Below, piece after piece: positions 1 through 5,122 of a stretch of 6,644 bases of DNA (its first letter is position 1; every line of letters starts with the position of its first letter). The notes under the pieces are model-generated. The model did not search any database. It worked only from the letters and a program-made list of their open reading frames with translations, and was not told the DNA's origin. The stretch is from Pseudomonadota bacterium (GTDB lineage Bacteria > Pseudomonadota > Alphaproteobacteria > Rhizobiales > Xanthobacteraceae), in contig JAJYAH010000394.1 of NCBI GenBank assembly GCA_021779635.1, positions 1-6,644 of the forward strand, in the 5' to 3' direction. The position numbers and the translations under genes are program-made.

Positions 1-141
1 CACCAGCGCCTTCTCCGAGGTGCGCCGGGGCTCCAGGAACGGCGGGAAATAGCTGCCCTGCCGCAGCTTCGGGATGCGGAGTTGCAGCGCGCCGAGCCGG
101 GTGCCCAGCGTCCGGTCGCGATACCCATTGCGGTACGTCAT
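1..141 (-). pseudogene. IS256-family transposase fragment, 5'-truncated
   Basis: Read on the minus strand, the frame runs open from 141 off the left edge of the window (47 codons). It begins MTYRNGYRDR, continues through RIPKLRQGSYFP and reaches FLEPRR. This block is characteristic of the N-terminal third of IS256/mutator-type transposases, just before the DDE catalytic domain. In intact members some 70-100 residues precede this block. Here an in-frame TGA lies at 163-165 and nothing transposase-like is encoded beyond about 150, so the 5' part of the gene is missing. The ATG at 139-141 is probably fortuitous. I see no terminal inverted repeat or target duplication on the truncated side. The family call is confident. 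Whether the rest of the element is intact to the left cannot be seen. Confidence 0.85.
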
Positions 142-219
142 CCCGTTTCTGATGCCGAGTAATCACCATATCCCGCAAAAATAGAGACTTTAGAGCACAT
201 TGGAGGATTTGACCGGCCC

Positions 220-873
220 TCACCGTCGACCCCGGCTCAGGAATGCCATCAGGTCCTCCTCGGACACCCGAACTTGCCGTCCGACATCGTGCGAACGCAG
301 GTCGCCGCGCGCGATGGCCCGACGGACGGTCTTGGCGCAGACACGCAGGAATTCGGCGGCCTCGGCCACGGTGAGCAAACGAGGGATCCGCCGCGACTGC
401 GTCGTGGTAGCGCCCCGCGAAGCCGTCTTGGCCGGCGGCCAGGAACGGTCGAGGCCGCGGTCCGACGAGTCGCGACGGCTGGTCATCTGGTCCGGGACCT
501 CACGGCGGCCACGTGGCACCGTGCCGTGGCCAGCGGCCGGCGCCGGCTGTTTCGGGGTGGCCTTGCGTGTCGGGGGAACGACGCTGGCTCCCGGACGCCT
601 ATCGCCCACCTCGACTTTCCGGGGTTCCTGCGCGGCCGAGGGGCTTGGAGCACCGATCTTGGGATTGGTCGCCGCCTGCGGCGGCACACAGGTCTTGGCC
701 GACGCCCCGGCGAACAAGTCCAACTGCGAGACCAATGCGTCGGCGCCGTTGTGACGTTCCACGTCCGCGGCGACGCCGCGGACGCCTGACCGACCATCCC
801 GCCGCTCCGTCGCCGGCATTACCGACGCGGCAACCGACCGTTCAGCGGTCGGCGTGTCTGCGATCCGATCCAT
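220..873 (-). CDS. Excisionase/MerR-like helix-turn-helix protein with long disordered N-terminus
   Basis: The protein has 217 aa. The only recognisable domain is C-terminal (about residues 166-213): RLLTVAEAAEFLRVCAKTVRRAI, then GDLRSHDVGRQVRVSEEDLMAFL. This is the HTH_17/excisionase fold, with a helix-turn-helix, a small wing and a closing helix. Residues 1-160 are rich in Pro, Ala, Arg and Ser and look disordered, apart from a short LVSQLDLFAG stretch (about 47-56). The ATG at 871-873 has a good Shine-Dalgarno (AGGGA, about 7 nt upstream), which supports the long form. Xis-like proteins bend DNA or act as small transcription regulators; which applies here is unknown. The gene lies 77 bp downstream of a CI-like repressor on the same strand, so the two may form a regulatory pair. 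The opposite strand also has long open frames here, but none resembles a known protein. Confidence 0.78.
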   Translation of the reverse strand: MDRIADTPTAERSVAASVMPATERRDGRSGVRGVAADVERHNGADALVSQLDLFAGASAKTCVPPQAATNPKIGAPSPSAAQEPRKVEVGDRRPGASVVPPTRKATPKQPAPAAGHGTVPRGRREVPDQMTSRRDSSDRGLDRSWPPAKTASRGATTTQSRRIPRLLTVAEAAEFLRVCAKTVRRAIARGDLRSHDVGRQVRVSEEDLMAFLSRGRR

Positions 874-950
874 CCGTGTTCCCTGTCGCTGCTAAGGCGG
901 CGAAGGGTAGGAAGGTCGGCAAGAATTTACAACAGGCGTTATCCTATTTC

Positions 951-1577
951 CTAGGCAAGAATGATCGCGATCACCTTGCAGATCGTCGCGCCGGCGATGG
1001 GCAGTCGGGAACCACTGATCTCGACCTCATGTTCGGTGAGGTCCGTCAGGTCGCCGGCCACGACGATTTCTTGTCCCCTGAGCACAACCACCACGTCACC
1101 TCGCCGCGCCGGTTGAGCAAAGCGGACATAGGCAAAATCGCCAGGATGCAGGCGGCCACGCTGCCGCGTGATCCACAGCCCGCACGACACCGGACCGGCC
1201 AGATCGCGTGGCGTTATCCATTCACGCGCCGCGGCGGGATCAAGACTGTCGGTATCCAGGTAGACTGGAATCCGGGCGCCAGTTGCCTGGGCGACTGGCG
1301 GCGCGGGTAATTCGGACGCACCCACGAGGGGACGGCGGCTCAATCCCGGGGGACGAAGTGCATCTTCGGACAGACCCAGCATGGACGCTACGATCGGGCG
1401 CACATCTTCGGGAAGAAATCTAGGACTCTTTTGTCCACTGCGACCATGCAGATATTGGTGCATGTAGGCCTCGTTTTTGCCGATCATCCTCGATATTTGT
1501 TTCATCGTGATGCCCAATTCTTGCGCTTTCCGAGTGATCAGTGCACGCGGGGCATCGACATCGGTTTCCTCATCCAT
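951..1577 (-). CDS. XRE/CI-like repressor with degenerate S24 (LexA-like) domain
   Basis: From the ATG at 1575-1577 the protein has 208 aa; an in-frame GTG at 1608-1610 would add 11. Residues about 11-45 form a phage-repressor-type helix-turn-helix (LITRKAQELGITMKQISRMI, then NEAYMHQYLHG). The C-terminal half (about 101-207) has the S24/LexA-like beta fold, with the LHPGDFAYV and RRGDVVVVLRGQEIVV blocks. The catalytic pair looks absent: the expected Ser before the PGD motif is replaced by the RGRLHPGD context, and the position where Lys is expected reads IVVAGDL. RecA-stimulated self-cleavage is therefore unlikely; the domain may only dimerise or sense. I prefer the ATG because the best promoter -10 overlaps the GTG. 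The Shine-Dalgarno is weak for both starts. The gene probably represses itself and the downstream excisionase-like gene. Confidence 0.82.
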   Translation of the reverse strand: MDEETDVDAPRALITRKAQELGITMKQISRMIGKNEAYMHQYLHGRSGQKSPRFLPEDVRPIVASMLGLSEDALRPPGLSRRPLVGASELPAPPVAQATGARIPVYLDTDSLDPAAAREWITPRDLAGPVSCGLWITRQRGRLHPGDFAYVRFAQPARRGDVVVVLRGQEIVVAGDLTDLTEHEVEISGSRLPIAGATICKVIAIILA

Positions 1578-1608
1578 CGTGGAACGCTCATATCCGTGTT
1601 TCGCGTTC

Positions 1609-1638
1609 ACAATAGGAAATGCCCTATAAAATTGCCAA
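1609..1638 (-). promoter_or_regulatory. Candidate promoter of the CI-like repressor gene
   Basis: On the minus strand, TTGGCA (1638-1633) resembles a -35 box. TATTGT (1614-1609) follows at an 18-nt spacing as a -10, or CTATTG at 17 nt. The start of transcription would fall near 1602, upstream of the ATG at 1577 but downstream of the alternative GTG. This was found by eye; alphaproteobacterial promoters are often weaker than the consensus. Confidence 0.4.
1612..1627. promoter_or_regulatory. Candidate repressor operator (inverted repeat ATAGG-N6-CCTAT)
   Basis: A 16-bp dyad, ATAGG-AAATGC-CCTAT, sits between the -35 and -10 boxes of the candidate repressor promoter, where binding would shut the promoter off. 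The 8-mer TAGGAAAT inside it recurs in inverted orientation at the other end of the repressor gene (946-953), just ahead of the excisionase-like gene. Assignment as the repressor's own operator is an inference from position. Confidence 0.35.
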
Positions 1639-1843
1639 CCAAATTCGCCGAAATCAGCCAGGAACGCCGATCAGCGCTGACAGTCAGACCCTGCCCGGGA
1701 GCCGTGCGGTGCGTCGTGGGGTTCGCGCTTTCGAGGCTCGTGGCCAAGCTACGCCGAGGAGGAAATGCCGGGGAACATGCCCCTGCCCCACCCTGTCGTC
1801 AGCTCCGGGTGGGCTGCCGCCGCGGCACGCACGAATTCGCGCT

Positions 1844-1859
1844 TTCGCGAAATCGCTAA
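1844..1859 (-). repeat. TTAGCGAATTCGCTAA-type site, copy 1
   Basis: On the minus strand this reads TTAGCGATTTCGCGAA, matching 14 of 16 bases of the perfect palindrome found after the RHH gene of module 1 (2904-2919). It overlaps a perfect 10-bp palindrome, TTTCGCGAAA (1843-1852), and lies about 50 bp upstream of the ParA start. It is a candidate partition site or operator. Confidence 0.5.
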
Positions 1860-1892
1860 GTGTGGTATTTAACGAAACCGTTCTTTCGTCTT

Positions 1893-1908
1893 TTAAAGAA
1901 TTCGCGAA
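1893..1908 (+). repeat. TTAGCGAATTCGCTAA-type site, copy 2
   Basis: TTAAAGAATTCGCGAA matches 13 of 16 bases of the 2904-2919 palindrome. It ends one base before the ParA start codon, so bound protein would block translation start or the promoter. It lies 49 bp from copy 1. No better Shine-Dalgarno than AAAGAA (1895-1900) is present ahead of parA. Confidence 0.45.
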
Positions 1909-1909
1909 A

Positions 1910-2545
1910 ATGCAAACCATCGTTGTCTGGAACCCCAAGGGCGGCGTCGGCAAATCGACCGCGACCGTCCATATCGCCCTGGCGGCCGAACTCATGGGCG
2001 ACGGCCCGGCGTTGATCTGCGACGTGGACAGCCAGGGCAGCACGGCCGACTGGCACAACTTCCGGCAGGCCAGGGAATTGAAGGGGCCGGGCTACGCGCC
2101 TTTGCAGATCGCCACGCTCAAGAGCCAGATCGACCAGCTCGACGCCGCCGGCGCGGCCTATCTGTTCATCGACATGAAGGCGGGCGTCGGGCCGAACGAC
2201 GATGCCATTCTCGCGCAGGCGGATCGGGTGCTGATCCCGCTGAACCCCAAGCCCGCCGACATGCTGGCGCTCAACAAGCAGATGCCGGCTATCCGCAAGG
2301 CCGGGAAGCCCTTCACCTTCCTGCTCTCGCGCTGCCGCCACAATCTGCGGACCAACAGCAGCACGAGCGCGGCGCTCGGCGTCCTCGGCCATGTCGTGCC
2401 GGCGTTGATGTACGAACGCGAAATCTACTCCGACACGTTCGGCCACGGCCTGACGGCGTTCGAGCTGGAACCGGACGGCACGGCCGCGAACGACATCCGC
2501 GTCGTCTGGCTGGCGTTCAAGCAGCATCTCGCGGGCAATAATTAG
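1910..2545 (+). CDS. parA: ParA-family partition ATPase, module 1
   Basis: The protein has 211 aa and is a small ParA/MinD-type P-loop ATPase without an N-terminal helix-turn-helix. The deviant Walker A is KGGVGKST (residues 10-17, with the signature Lys at 10 and catalytic Lys at 15). The A' block is LICDVDSQGSTADW (Asp38 and Asp40). The Walker B strand is YLFIDMKAG (Asp88), where the usual ThrPro after the Asp is replaced by MetLys. Such proteins bind non-specific DNA with ATP and move plasmid copies when stimulated by a centromere-bound partner. The ATG at 1910 is chosen because the fold begins at MQTIVVWNPKGG; a longer in-phase frame from 1619 adds unrelated sequence. The downstream RHH gene follows 11 bp after the stop and shares an operon. 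The TAG stop lies in TTAGCGAA, a half of the repeated site. Confidence 0.93.
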   Translation: MQTIVVWNPKGGVGKSTATVHIALAAELMGDGPALICDVDSQGSTADWHNFRQARELKGPGYAPLQIATLKSQIDQLDAAGAAYLFIDMKAGVGPNDDAILAQADRVLIPLNPKPADMLALNKQMPAIRKAGKPFTFLLSRCRHNLRTNSSTSAALGVLGHVVPALMYEREIYSDTFGHGLTAFELEPDGTAANDIRVVWLAFKQHLAGNN

Positions 2546-2556
2546 CGAAGGGACGA

Positions 2557-2907
2557 ATGCGCGAAATGACGAAACGTGTAGCACCCGACCTGTCCAAGCT
2601 GCTCGCCGCGACCGCCGTTCCGATGGCCGATGCGGCGGCGCCCCCGCCCGCCCCGCCTCCGGCCGCCAATGACGCTCCCGCCCCGCCCGCGCCGGCGGCC
2701 AAGGCTGCCGCCGTGCCGCGCCTCGCCCCCCGTGCTGCGGCCCCGGACGAGACGGCGACAGCCAATCTCGAAAACCTGAATTTCAAGGTGCCCCGGTCCT
2801 TCCGGAAGAGGTTCCGGGATTGCGCCTACAAGGCCGATCTCAAGCACAACGAATTGCTGTTCGCCGCACTCGATGCCTGGGAATCCCTGAACGACGGCAA
2901 GAATTAG
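2557..2907 (+). CDS. Ribbon-helix-helix partition partner, module 1 (ParB/ParG-like)
   Basis: The protein has 116 aa. Residues about 18-63 are a low-complexity Ala/Pro linker. The C-terminal part, about 73-110, looks like one ribbon-helix-helix unit: beta strand NLNFKVP, helix SFRKRFRDCAYKADL and helix KHNELLFAALDAWESL. RHH dimers serve as centromere-binding proteins and operon repressors next to small ParA ATPases, and their flexible N-termini usually stimulate the ATPase. AAGGGA (2548-2553) is a good Shine-Dalgarno, but only 3 nt from the ATG at 2557; the second ATG at 2566 gives 12 nt, so the start could be either. The stop codon lies inside a perfect 20-bp palindrome, the likely target or a related site. 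The role is inferred from the fold and position; no sequence family name is certain. Confidence 0.85.
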   Translation: MREMTKRVAPDLSKLLAATAVPMADAAAPPPAPPPAANDAPAPPAPAAKAAAVPRLAPRAAAPDETATANLENLNFKVPRSFRKRFRDCAYKADLKHNELLFAALDAWESLNDGKN

Positions 2908-2921
2908 CGAATTCGCTAATT
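2902..2921. repeat. Perfect 20-bp palindrome, candidate parS or operator
   Basis: AATTAGCGAATTCGCTAATT is identical to its reverse complement. It overlaps the stop codon of the module 1 RHH gene. Related sites lie at 1844-1859 (14/16), 1893-1908 (13/16) and 3846-3857 (first 12 of 16), with half sites at 2542-2549 and 2935-2940. Position and symmetry suit a dimeric RHH protein. No T-run follows, so a terminator is unlikely. Confidence 0.6.
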
Positions 2922-2956
2922 ATTTCAATCGTTAATTAGCGCGTTGAATTTCGTCG

Positions 2957-2977
2957 TTGTCCTGACAATGTACACAT
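2957..2977. promoter_or_regulatory. Candidate toxin-antitoxin operator
   Basis: Two abutting dyads lie about 30 bp before the antitoxin start: TTGTC-CT-GACAA (2957-2968) and ATGT-AC-ACAT (2968-2977). RHH antitoxins normally repress their own operon by binding such inverted repeats over the promoter. TTGTCC and TATTAA could form part of a promoter, but their spacing is poor, so the promoter itself is not placed. Confidence 0.35.
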
Positions 2978-3005
2978 ATTAAGAGGCGTCGGAAAGGATA
3001 TGACC

Positions 3006-3287
3006 ATGACGATCACACCCGATAACCGTTCCGAGCGCGTCGATCTGCGGATGACGCCGACCGCCAAGCGCACGCTGATGCAGGCCGCGGCCGTCGAGAA
3101 CAAGACCCTGACCGACTTCCTGCTCGATCGCGGCTTGCAGGCGGCCTTCGACACGCTGGCCGATCGCCGGACCTTCGTGCTTGACGACGAACGCTGGCAG
3201 GCTTTCGTCGCCGAGCTTGACCGGCCCCCGCTGGACAATCCCCGGCTGCGCGAGCTTCTCAACCGCCGGCCGGCCTGGGAAGCGTGA
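3006..3287 (+). CDS. DUF1778/TacA-like antitoxin (RHH)
   Basis: From the ATG at 3006 the protein has 93 aa; the ATG at 3000 would add MetThr. I prefer 3006 because AAGGA (2994-2998) lies 7 nt before it but almost touches the ATG at 3000. The N-terminal ribbon-helix-helix covers about SERVDLRMTPTAKRTLMQAA to TLTDFLLDRGL. The C-terminal tail FVLDDERWQAFVAELDRPP and the following PRLRELL are the usual DUF1778 segment that wraps around and blocks the GNAT toxin. Length and layout are typical of TacA/AtaR/KacA antitoxins. The TGA stop overlaps the toxin's GTG start by 4 bp (GTGA), which keeps translation coupled. The antitoxin alone or with toxin should autoregulate through the dyads just upstream. 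Confidence 0.93.
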   Translation: MTITPDNRSERVDLRMTPTAKRTLMQAAAVENKTLTDFLLDRGLQAAFDTLADRRTFVLDDERWQAFVAELDRPPLDNPRLRELLNRRPAWEA

Positions 3288-3811
3288 GCGGCGGCAGTTC
3301 CGGCTCTCCGCAGCTGGCCGCGCCGCAGCCTCTTGGCGCCGATCACGAGGTTGAAGCCTTCGCATGCGGCGTCGAGCAGCTCGACGACTGGCTGAAACGC
3401 CACGCGCTGCGTAACGAGGTCGATGGCGGCTCCCGCACCTTCGTGGTCTGCGCCGGTTCGCGGGTTGTCGGCTACTACAGCTTGGCCGCCGGTTCCGTGG
3501 TGCATGGCGTCGCGACGAGCCGGGCGCGCAGGAATATGCCGAATCCGGTGCCGGTCGTGCTGCTGGGCCGGCTGGCGATCGACCGGACTTGGCGGGGCAG
3601 GGGTCTCGGCGGCGATCTGCTCCGCGACGCCGTGCTGCGCGTCCTGTCGACGGCGCAGAATATCGGCGTCCGGGCAATGCTGGTGCATGCGATCTCCGAC
3701 GAGGCCAAAGCCTTCTACGAGCGGTTCGGCTTTCGCGTGTCGCCGGTCGAGCCGATGACGCTCATGCTCACGATCGCGGAAATGCGCCGGACCTTCGCCG
3801 GCGACCATTGA
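3284..3811 (+). CDS. GNAT acetyltransferase toxin (TacT/AtaT/KacT-like)
   Basis: The protein has 175 aa. Family toxins transfer acetate from acetyl-CoA to the amino group of charged tRNAs and so stop translation. The hallmark N-terminal block is FACGVEQLDDWLKRHA (about 26-41). The acetyl-CoA pyrophosphate loop is RGRGLG (104-109, pattern RxxGxG), preceded by the LLGRLAID strand. The expected catalytic Tyr is Tyr145 in SDEAKAFYERFGF. Nothing appears truncated, so it is probably active. The GTG start is chosen because it overlaps the antitoxin stop and has GGGA three bases upstream; no ATG fits the N-terminus. On a plasmid, the pair would favour retention by arresting cells that lose the antitoxin source. 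The tRNA target cannot be read from sequence. Confidence 0.93.
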   Translation: MSGGSSGSPQLAAPQPLGADHEVEAFACGVEQLDDWLKRHALRNEVDGGSRTFVVCAGSRVVGYYSLAAGSVVHGVATSRARRNMPNPVPVVLLGRLAIDRTWRGRGLGGDLLRDAVLRVLSTAQNIGVRAMLVHAISDEAKAFYERFGFRVSPVEPMTLMLTIAEMRRTFAGDH

Positions 3812-3845
3812 GTTTCCCGGCCTCGTCCTTTCGCACATTCGCCTA

Positions 3846-3857
3846 TTAGCGAATTCG
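3846..3857 (+). repeat. TTAGCGAATTCG site, partial copy of the module 1 palindrome
   Basis: These 12 bases equal the first three quarters of the 2904-2919 palindrome; the last four (TCCC) do not match. The site lies downstream of the toxin gene, about 940 bp from the perfect copy. It may be a degenerate partition site or a remnant of rearrangement that inserted the toxin-antitoxin pair. Confidence 0.4.
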
Positions 3858-3907
3858 TCCCGTCGCCAATTACCGCATCTTGGCGGGCAAGCGCCCGTGC
3901 CGCGCGC

Positions 3908-3949
3908 CGGAACCCGCTGCTTGTGGATCGGCGTGGGGTTCCGACGCCG
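3908..3949. repeat. Two overlapping inverted repeats, mutually exclusive hairpins
   Basis: CGGAACCC (3908-3915) pairs perfectly with GGGTTCCG (3936-3943). CGGCGT (3929-3934) pairs perfectly with ACGCCG (3944-3949). The arms interleave with no nucleotides between 3943 and 3944, so both stems cannot easily form at once. The pattern suits a switch-like RNA or a site for a DNA-binding protein. No T-run follows. Confidence 0.4.
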
Positions 3950-3983
3950 TTCGGCATCACAAGTGACTGATCTTGCTAACACA

Positions 3984-4019
3984 AGGGGGGTCACCAGATG
4001 GCGCTTGTTCACCCCCCCT
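3984..4019. terminator. G-run/C-run hairpin, possible terminator
   Basis: AGGGGGGT (3984-3991) can pair with ACCCCCC(C)T (4011-4019) with one bulged C, around a 19-nt loop. The position, after the toxin gene and before the module 2 promoter, suits insulation between operons. A T-run is lacking on both strands, so intrinsic termination is doubtful. Confidence 0.25.
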
Positions 4020-4101
4020 GAAACAATAGCCGTGCCGCCGGCGATGGTGGGTAGCAGAGACCTGTAGCGTGCCCGGGCCGTCGATAACCTGGCCTTGCAC
4101 G

Positions 4102-4113
4102 ACGTAACGACGT
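4102..4113 (+). repeat. 12-mer ACGTAACGACGT, left copy
   Basis: This exact 12-mer recurs in inverted orientation at 5123-5134, on the other side of partition module 2. Here it sits inside CGACGT-AA-CGACGT, a direct repeat, and is followed by CATGTT. The string CGTCATGTT (4111-4119) also recurs, inverted, at 4816-4824 over the start of the second RHH gene. It lies just upstream of the parA promoter -10, as an operator or centromere would. Confidence 0.55.
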
Positions 4114-4149
4114 CATGTTATGCGGACACCGTCATATAATGGCGTAGGG
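4112..4149 (+). promoter_or_regulatory. Promoter and ribosome binding site of partition module 2
   Basis: TATAAT (4135-4140) is a perfect -10 box. The -35 at the correct spacing (GTCATG, 4112-4117) is poor and overlaps the repeated ACGTAACGACGT/CGTCATGTT block, so a bound regulator could control access. Transcription would begin near 4147. AGGG (4146-4149) lies 8 nt before the ATG, giving a very short leader. Confidence 0.5.
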
Positions 4150-4157
4150 TCGTATTC

Positions 4158-4814
4158 ATGCCTGTCCTGACCATCGCCAGCAGCAAGGGCGGACCTGGCA
4201 AGACCACGGTCGCTATGCTCCTGGCCTCATCCCTTGCTCAAGAAGGCATTCAGGTCGTTGCACTCGATGCCGATCCAACCCAGGCCTTCAGCCGGTGGGC
4301 GGCTTCCGCCTATGAGGGGGGCGCCTTCATCTGCATCGCGGAGCCGGACGAGACACGCTTGGCCCATCTGATCGACCGGCACGCCGATACCGCCGATTTG
4401 GTCATTGTTGATACTGCGGGCTTCGGAAATCGGGCTGCCGCCGTCGCCATGACGTCCGCCGACATCATTCTCATCCCAGCCCTCGCTGGCGAACCGGATG
4501 TCACAGAGGCGGAGAAGACCTGGAGGCTGGCCGAGGGCCTCGCCCGCGCCGCAAGACGCCAAATTCCAGCCTTCGTCCTGCTGAACAAAGTGCGGCGGAC
4601 CACGCTGTCAAAGCACGCATCGGCGGAGATCGAGCGAGCGTCGATCCCGCGCCTCGATGCGACCCTCTCCGACCTCGTCGCCTACGGTGAACTGTCCTAC
4701 GGAACCCGCCTGCCAACGTCCGGACCCGCACATGCCGAGGTCTCCGCGCTGGTTCTGGAACTCCGGACCAAGGGATATGTCCCAACGTCCATACATAGCG
4801 CCATAACGGCGTAA
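4158..4814 (+). CDS. parA: ParA-family partition ATPase, module 2
   Basis: The protein has 218 aa and is a second small ParA ATPase, clearly different from the first. Walker A is SKGGPGKTT (residues 9-17), with Pro where the first has Val. The A' block is VVALDADPTQAFSRW (Asp37 and Asp39), and Walker B is LVIVDTAGFGN (Asp85), close to the family norm. The C-terminal part includes FVLLNKVR, the usual strand after Walker B. There is no N-terminal DNA-binding domain, so repression must come from the partner. The ATG has AGGG 8 nt upstream and a perfect TATAAT at 4135. The RHH gene begins 5 bp after the stop, as in classic ParA/RHH operons. Role is partition of this or a fused replicon; module 1 makes it redundant or separately specific. 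Confidence 0.93.
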   Translation: MPVLTIASSKGGPGKTTVAMLLASSLAQEGIQVVALDADPTQAFSRWAASAYEGGAFICIAEPDETRLAHLIDRHADTADLVIVDTAGFGNRAAAVAMTSADIILIPALAGEPDVTEAEKTWRLAEGLARAARRQIPAFVLLNKVRRTTLSKHASAEIERASIPRLDATLSDLVAYGELSYGTRLPTSGPAHAEVSALVLELRTKGYVPTSIHSAITA

Positions 4815-4818
4815 CAAC

Positions 4819-5112
4819 ATGACGAAGGCACCCCTCAAGCCCCGCTCTCGTCCCTCGGCCGCGGAAGCGCTTCAAGTTGTCGCCACGCAGACGCCAACGC
4901 TTCCCCCGACGACTGTCGAACGGTCAGACCGCGCGACGACCCTCAATCTCAGGCTGAGGGAGAGCTCGGTCGATGCGATCACGAGGGAAGCCAAGATTCG
5001 CGGCCTCACAATCAAGCAGCTGATCATGGAAGGCGCCAAAAACCTGGGAGTCCCGATCGCTCCCGCCGATCTGGAGGACCGAACGCCGCGACGTAAGGTC
5101 GCGATATTGTAA
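4819..5112 (+). CDS. Ribbon-helix-helix partition partner, module 2 (ParG-like)
   Basis: The protein has 97 aa. The N-terminus (1-37) is basic and Pro/Thr-rich and probably flexible. A ribbon-helix-helix follows: strand ATTLNLRLRE (39-48), helix SSVDAITREAKIRG and helix TIKQLIMEGAKNLG (about 64-77). A short charged tail ends in RRKVAIL. In ParG-like proteins the ribbon contacts DNA repeats and the flexible tail stimulates ParA ATP hydrolysis; an Arg-containing basic N-terminus is present here, but no finger motif is certain. The start lies 4 bases after the parA TAA with little Shine-Dalgarno, so translation is probably coupled. The start codon itself lies in AACATGACG, an inverted copy of the CGTCATGTT upstream of parA. 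It shows no evident similarity to the module 1 partner outside the fold. Confidence 0.85.
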   Translation: MTKAPLKPRSRPSAAEALQVVATQTPTLPPTTVERSDRATTLNLRLRESSVDAITREAKIRGLTIKQLIMEGAKNLGVPIAPADLEDRTPRRKVAIL

Positions 5113-5122
5113 CATCTTCACT

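Larger units (their letters stand above)
1611..1909. other. Gene-free divergent region between repressor and ParA 1
   Basis: The minus-strand repressor promoter lies at the left edge and the parA leader at the right. A frame in phase with parA stays open back to an ATG at 1619, but its product is Arg/Pro-rich and unlike ParA, so I treat it as non-coding. Inside are a 7-bp GC stem (CCCACCC 1787-1793 with GGGTGGG 1807-1813), a 12-bp direct repeat TTCGCGCTTTCG (1722-1733 and 1836-1847), a hairpin ACGAAA-N6-TTTCGT (1872-1889), and two TTAGCGAA-type sites near the parA start. The sequence shifts from GC-rich to AT-rich after about 1850. Confidence 0.55.
3812..4157. other. Gene-free, hairpin-rich region between toxin and ParA 2
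   Basis: No convincing gene lies here. A long minus-strand frame starts at 4012, but it is antisense to the toxin-antitoxin genes and resembles nothing known. In order, the region holds: a TTAGCGAATTCG site (3846-3857); a short hairpin CGGGC-AAGC-GCCCG (3884-3897); an 8-bp inverted repeat (3908-3943) overlapping a 6-bp one (3929-3949); a G-run/C-run hairpin (3984-4019); the palindrome GCCCGGGC (4071-4078); and then the control region of partition module 2. Confidence 0.55.

Noticed and set aside
513..1310. Long plus-strand open frame
   Set aside because: It is antisense to both the excisionase-like and repressor genes, is Arg/Pro-rich and resembles nothing known. High GC explains the missing stops.
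1619..1909. A longer ParA 1 with a 97-residue N-terminal extension
   Set aside because: The extension is Arg/Pro-rich, has no ParA or helix-turn-helix features and covers DNA full of inverted repeats; the fold starts cleanly at the ATG at 1910.
1856..2584. Minus-strand 242-codon open frame over ParA 1
   Set aside because: It is a shadow of parA, His/Arg/Val-rich with no recognisable motif.
2902..2921. Rho-independent terminator after partition module 1
   Set aside because: The palindrome is AT-rich with no loop and no T-run, and related copies occur upstream of parA where a terminator makes no sense.
2936..4012. Minus-strand 358-codon open frame
   Set aside because: It is antisense to the whole toxin-antitoxin pair, whose plus-strand motifs are unmistakable; the minus-strand product shows no domain.
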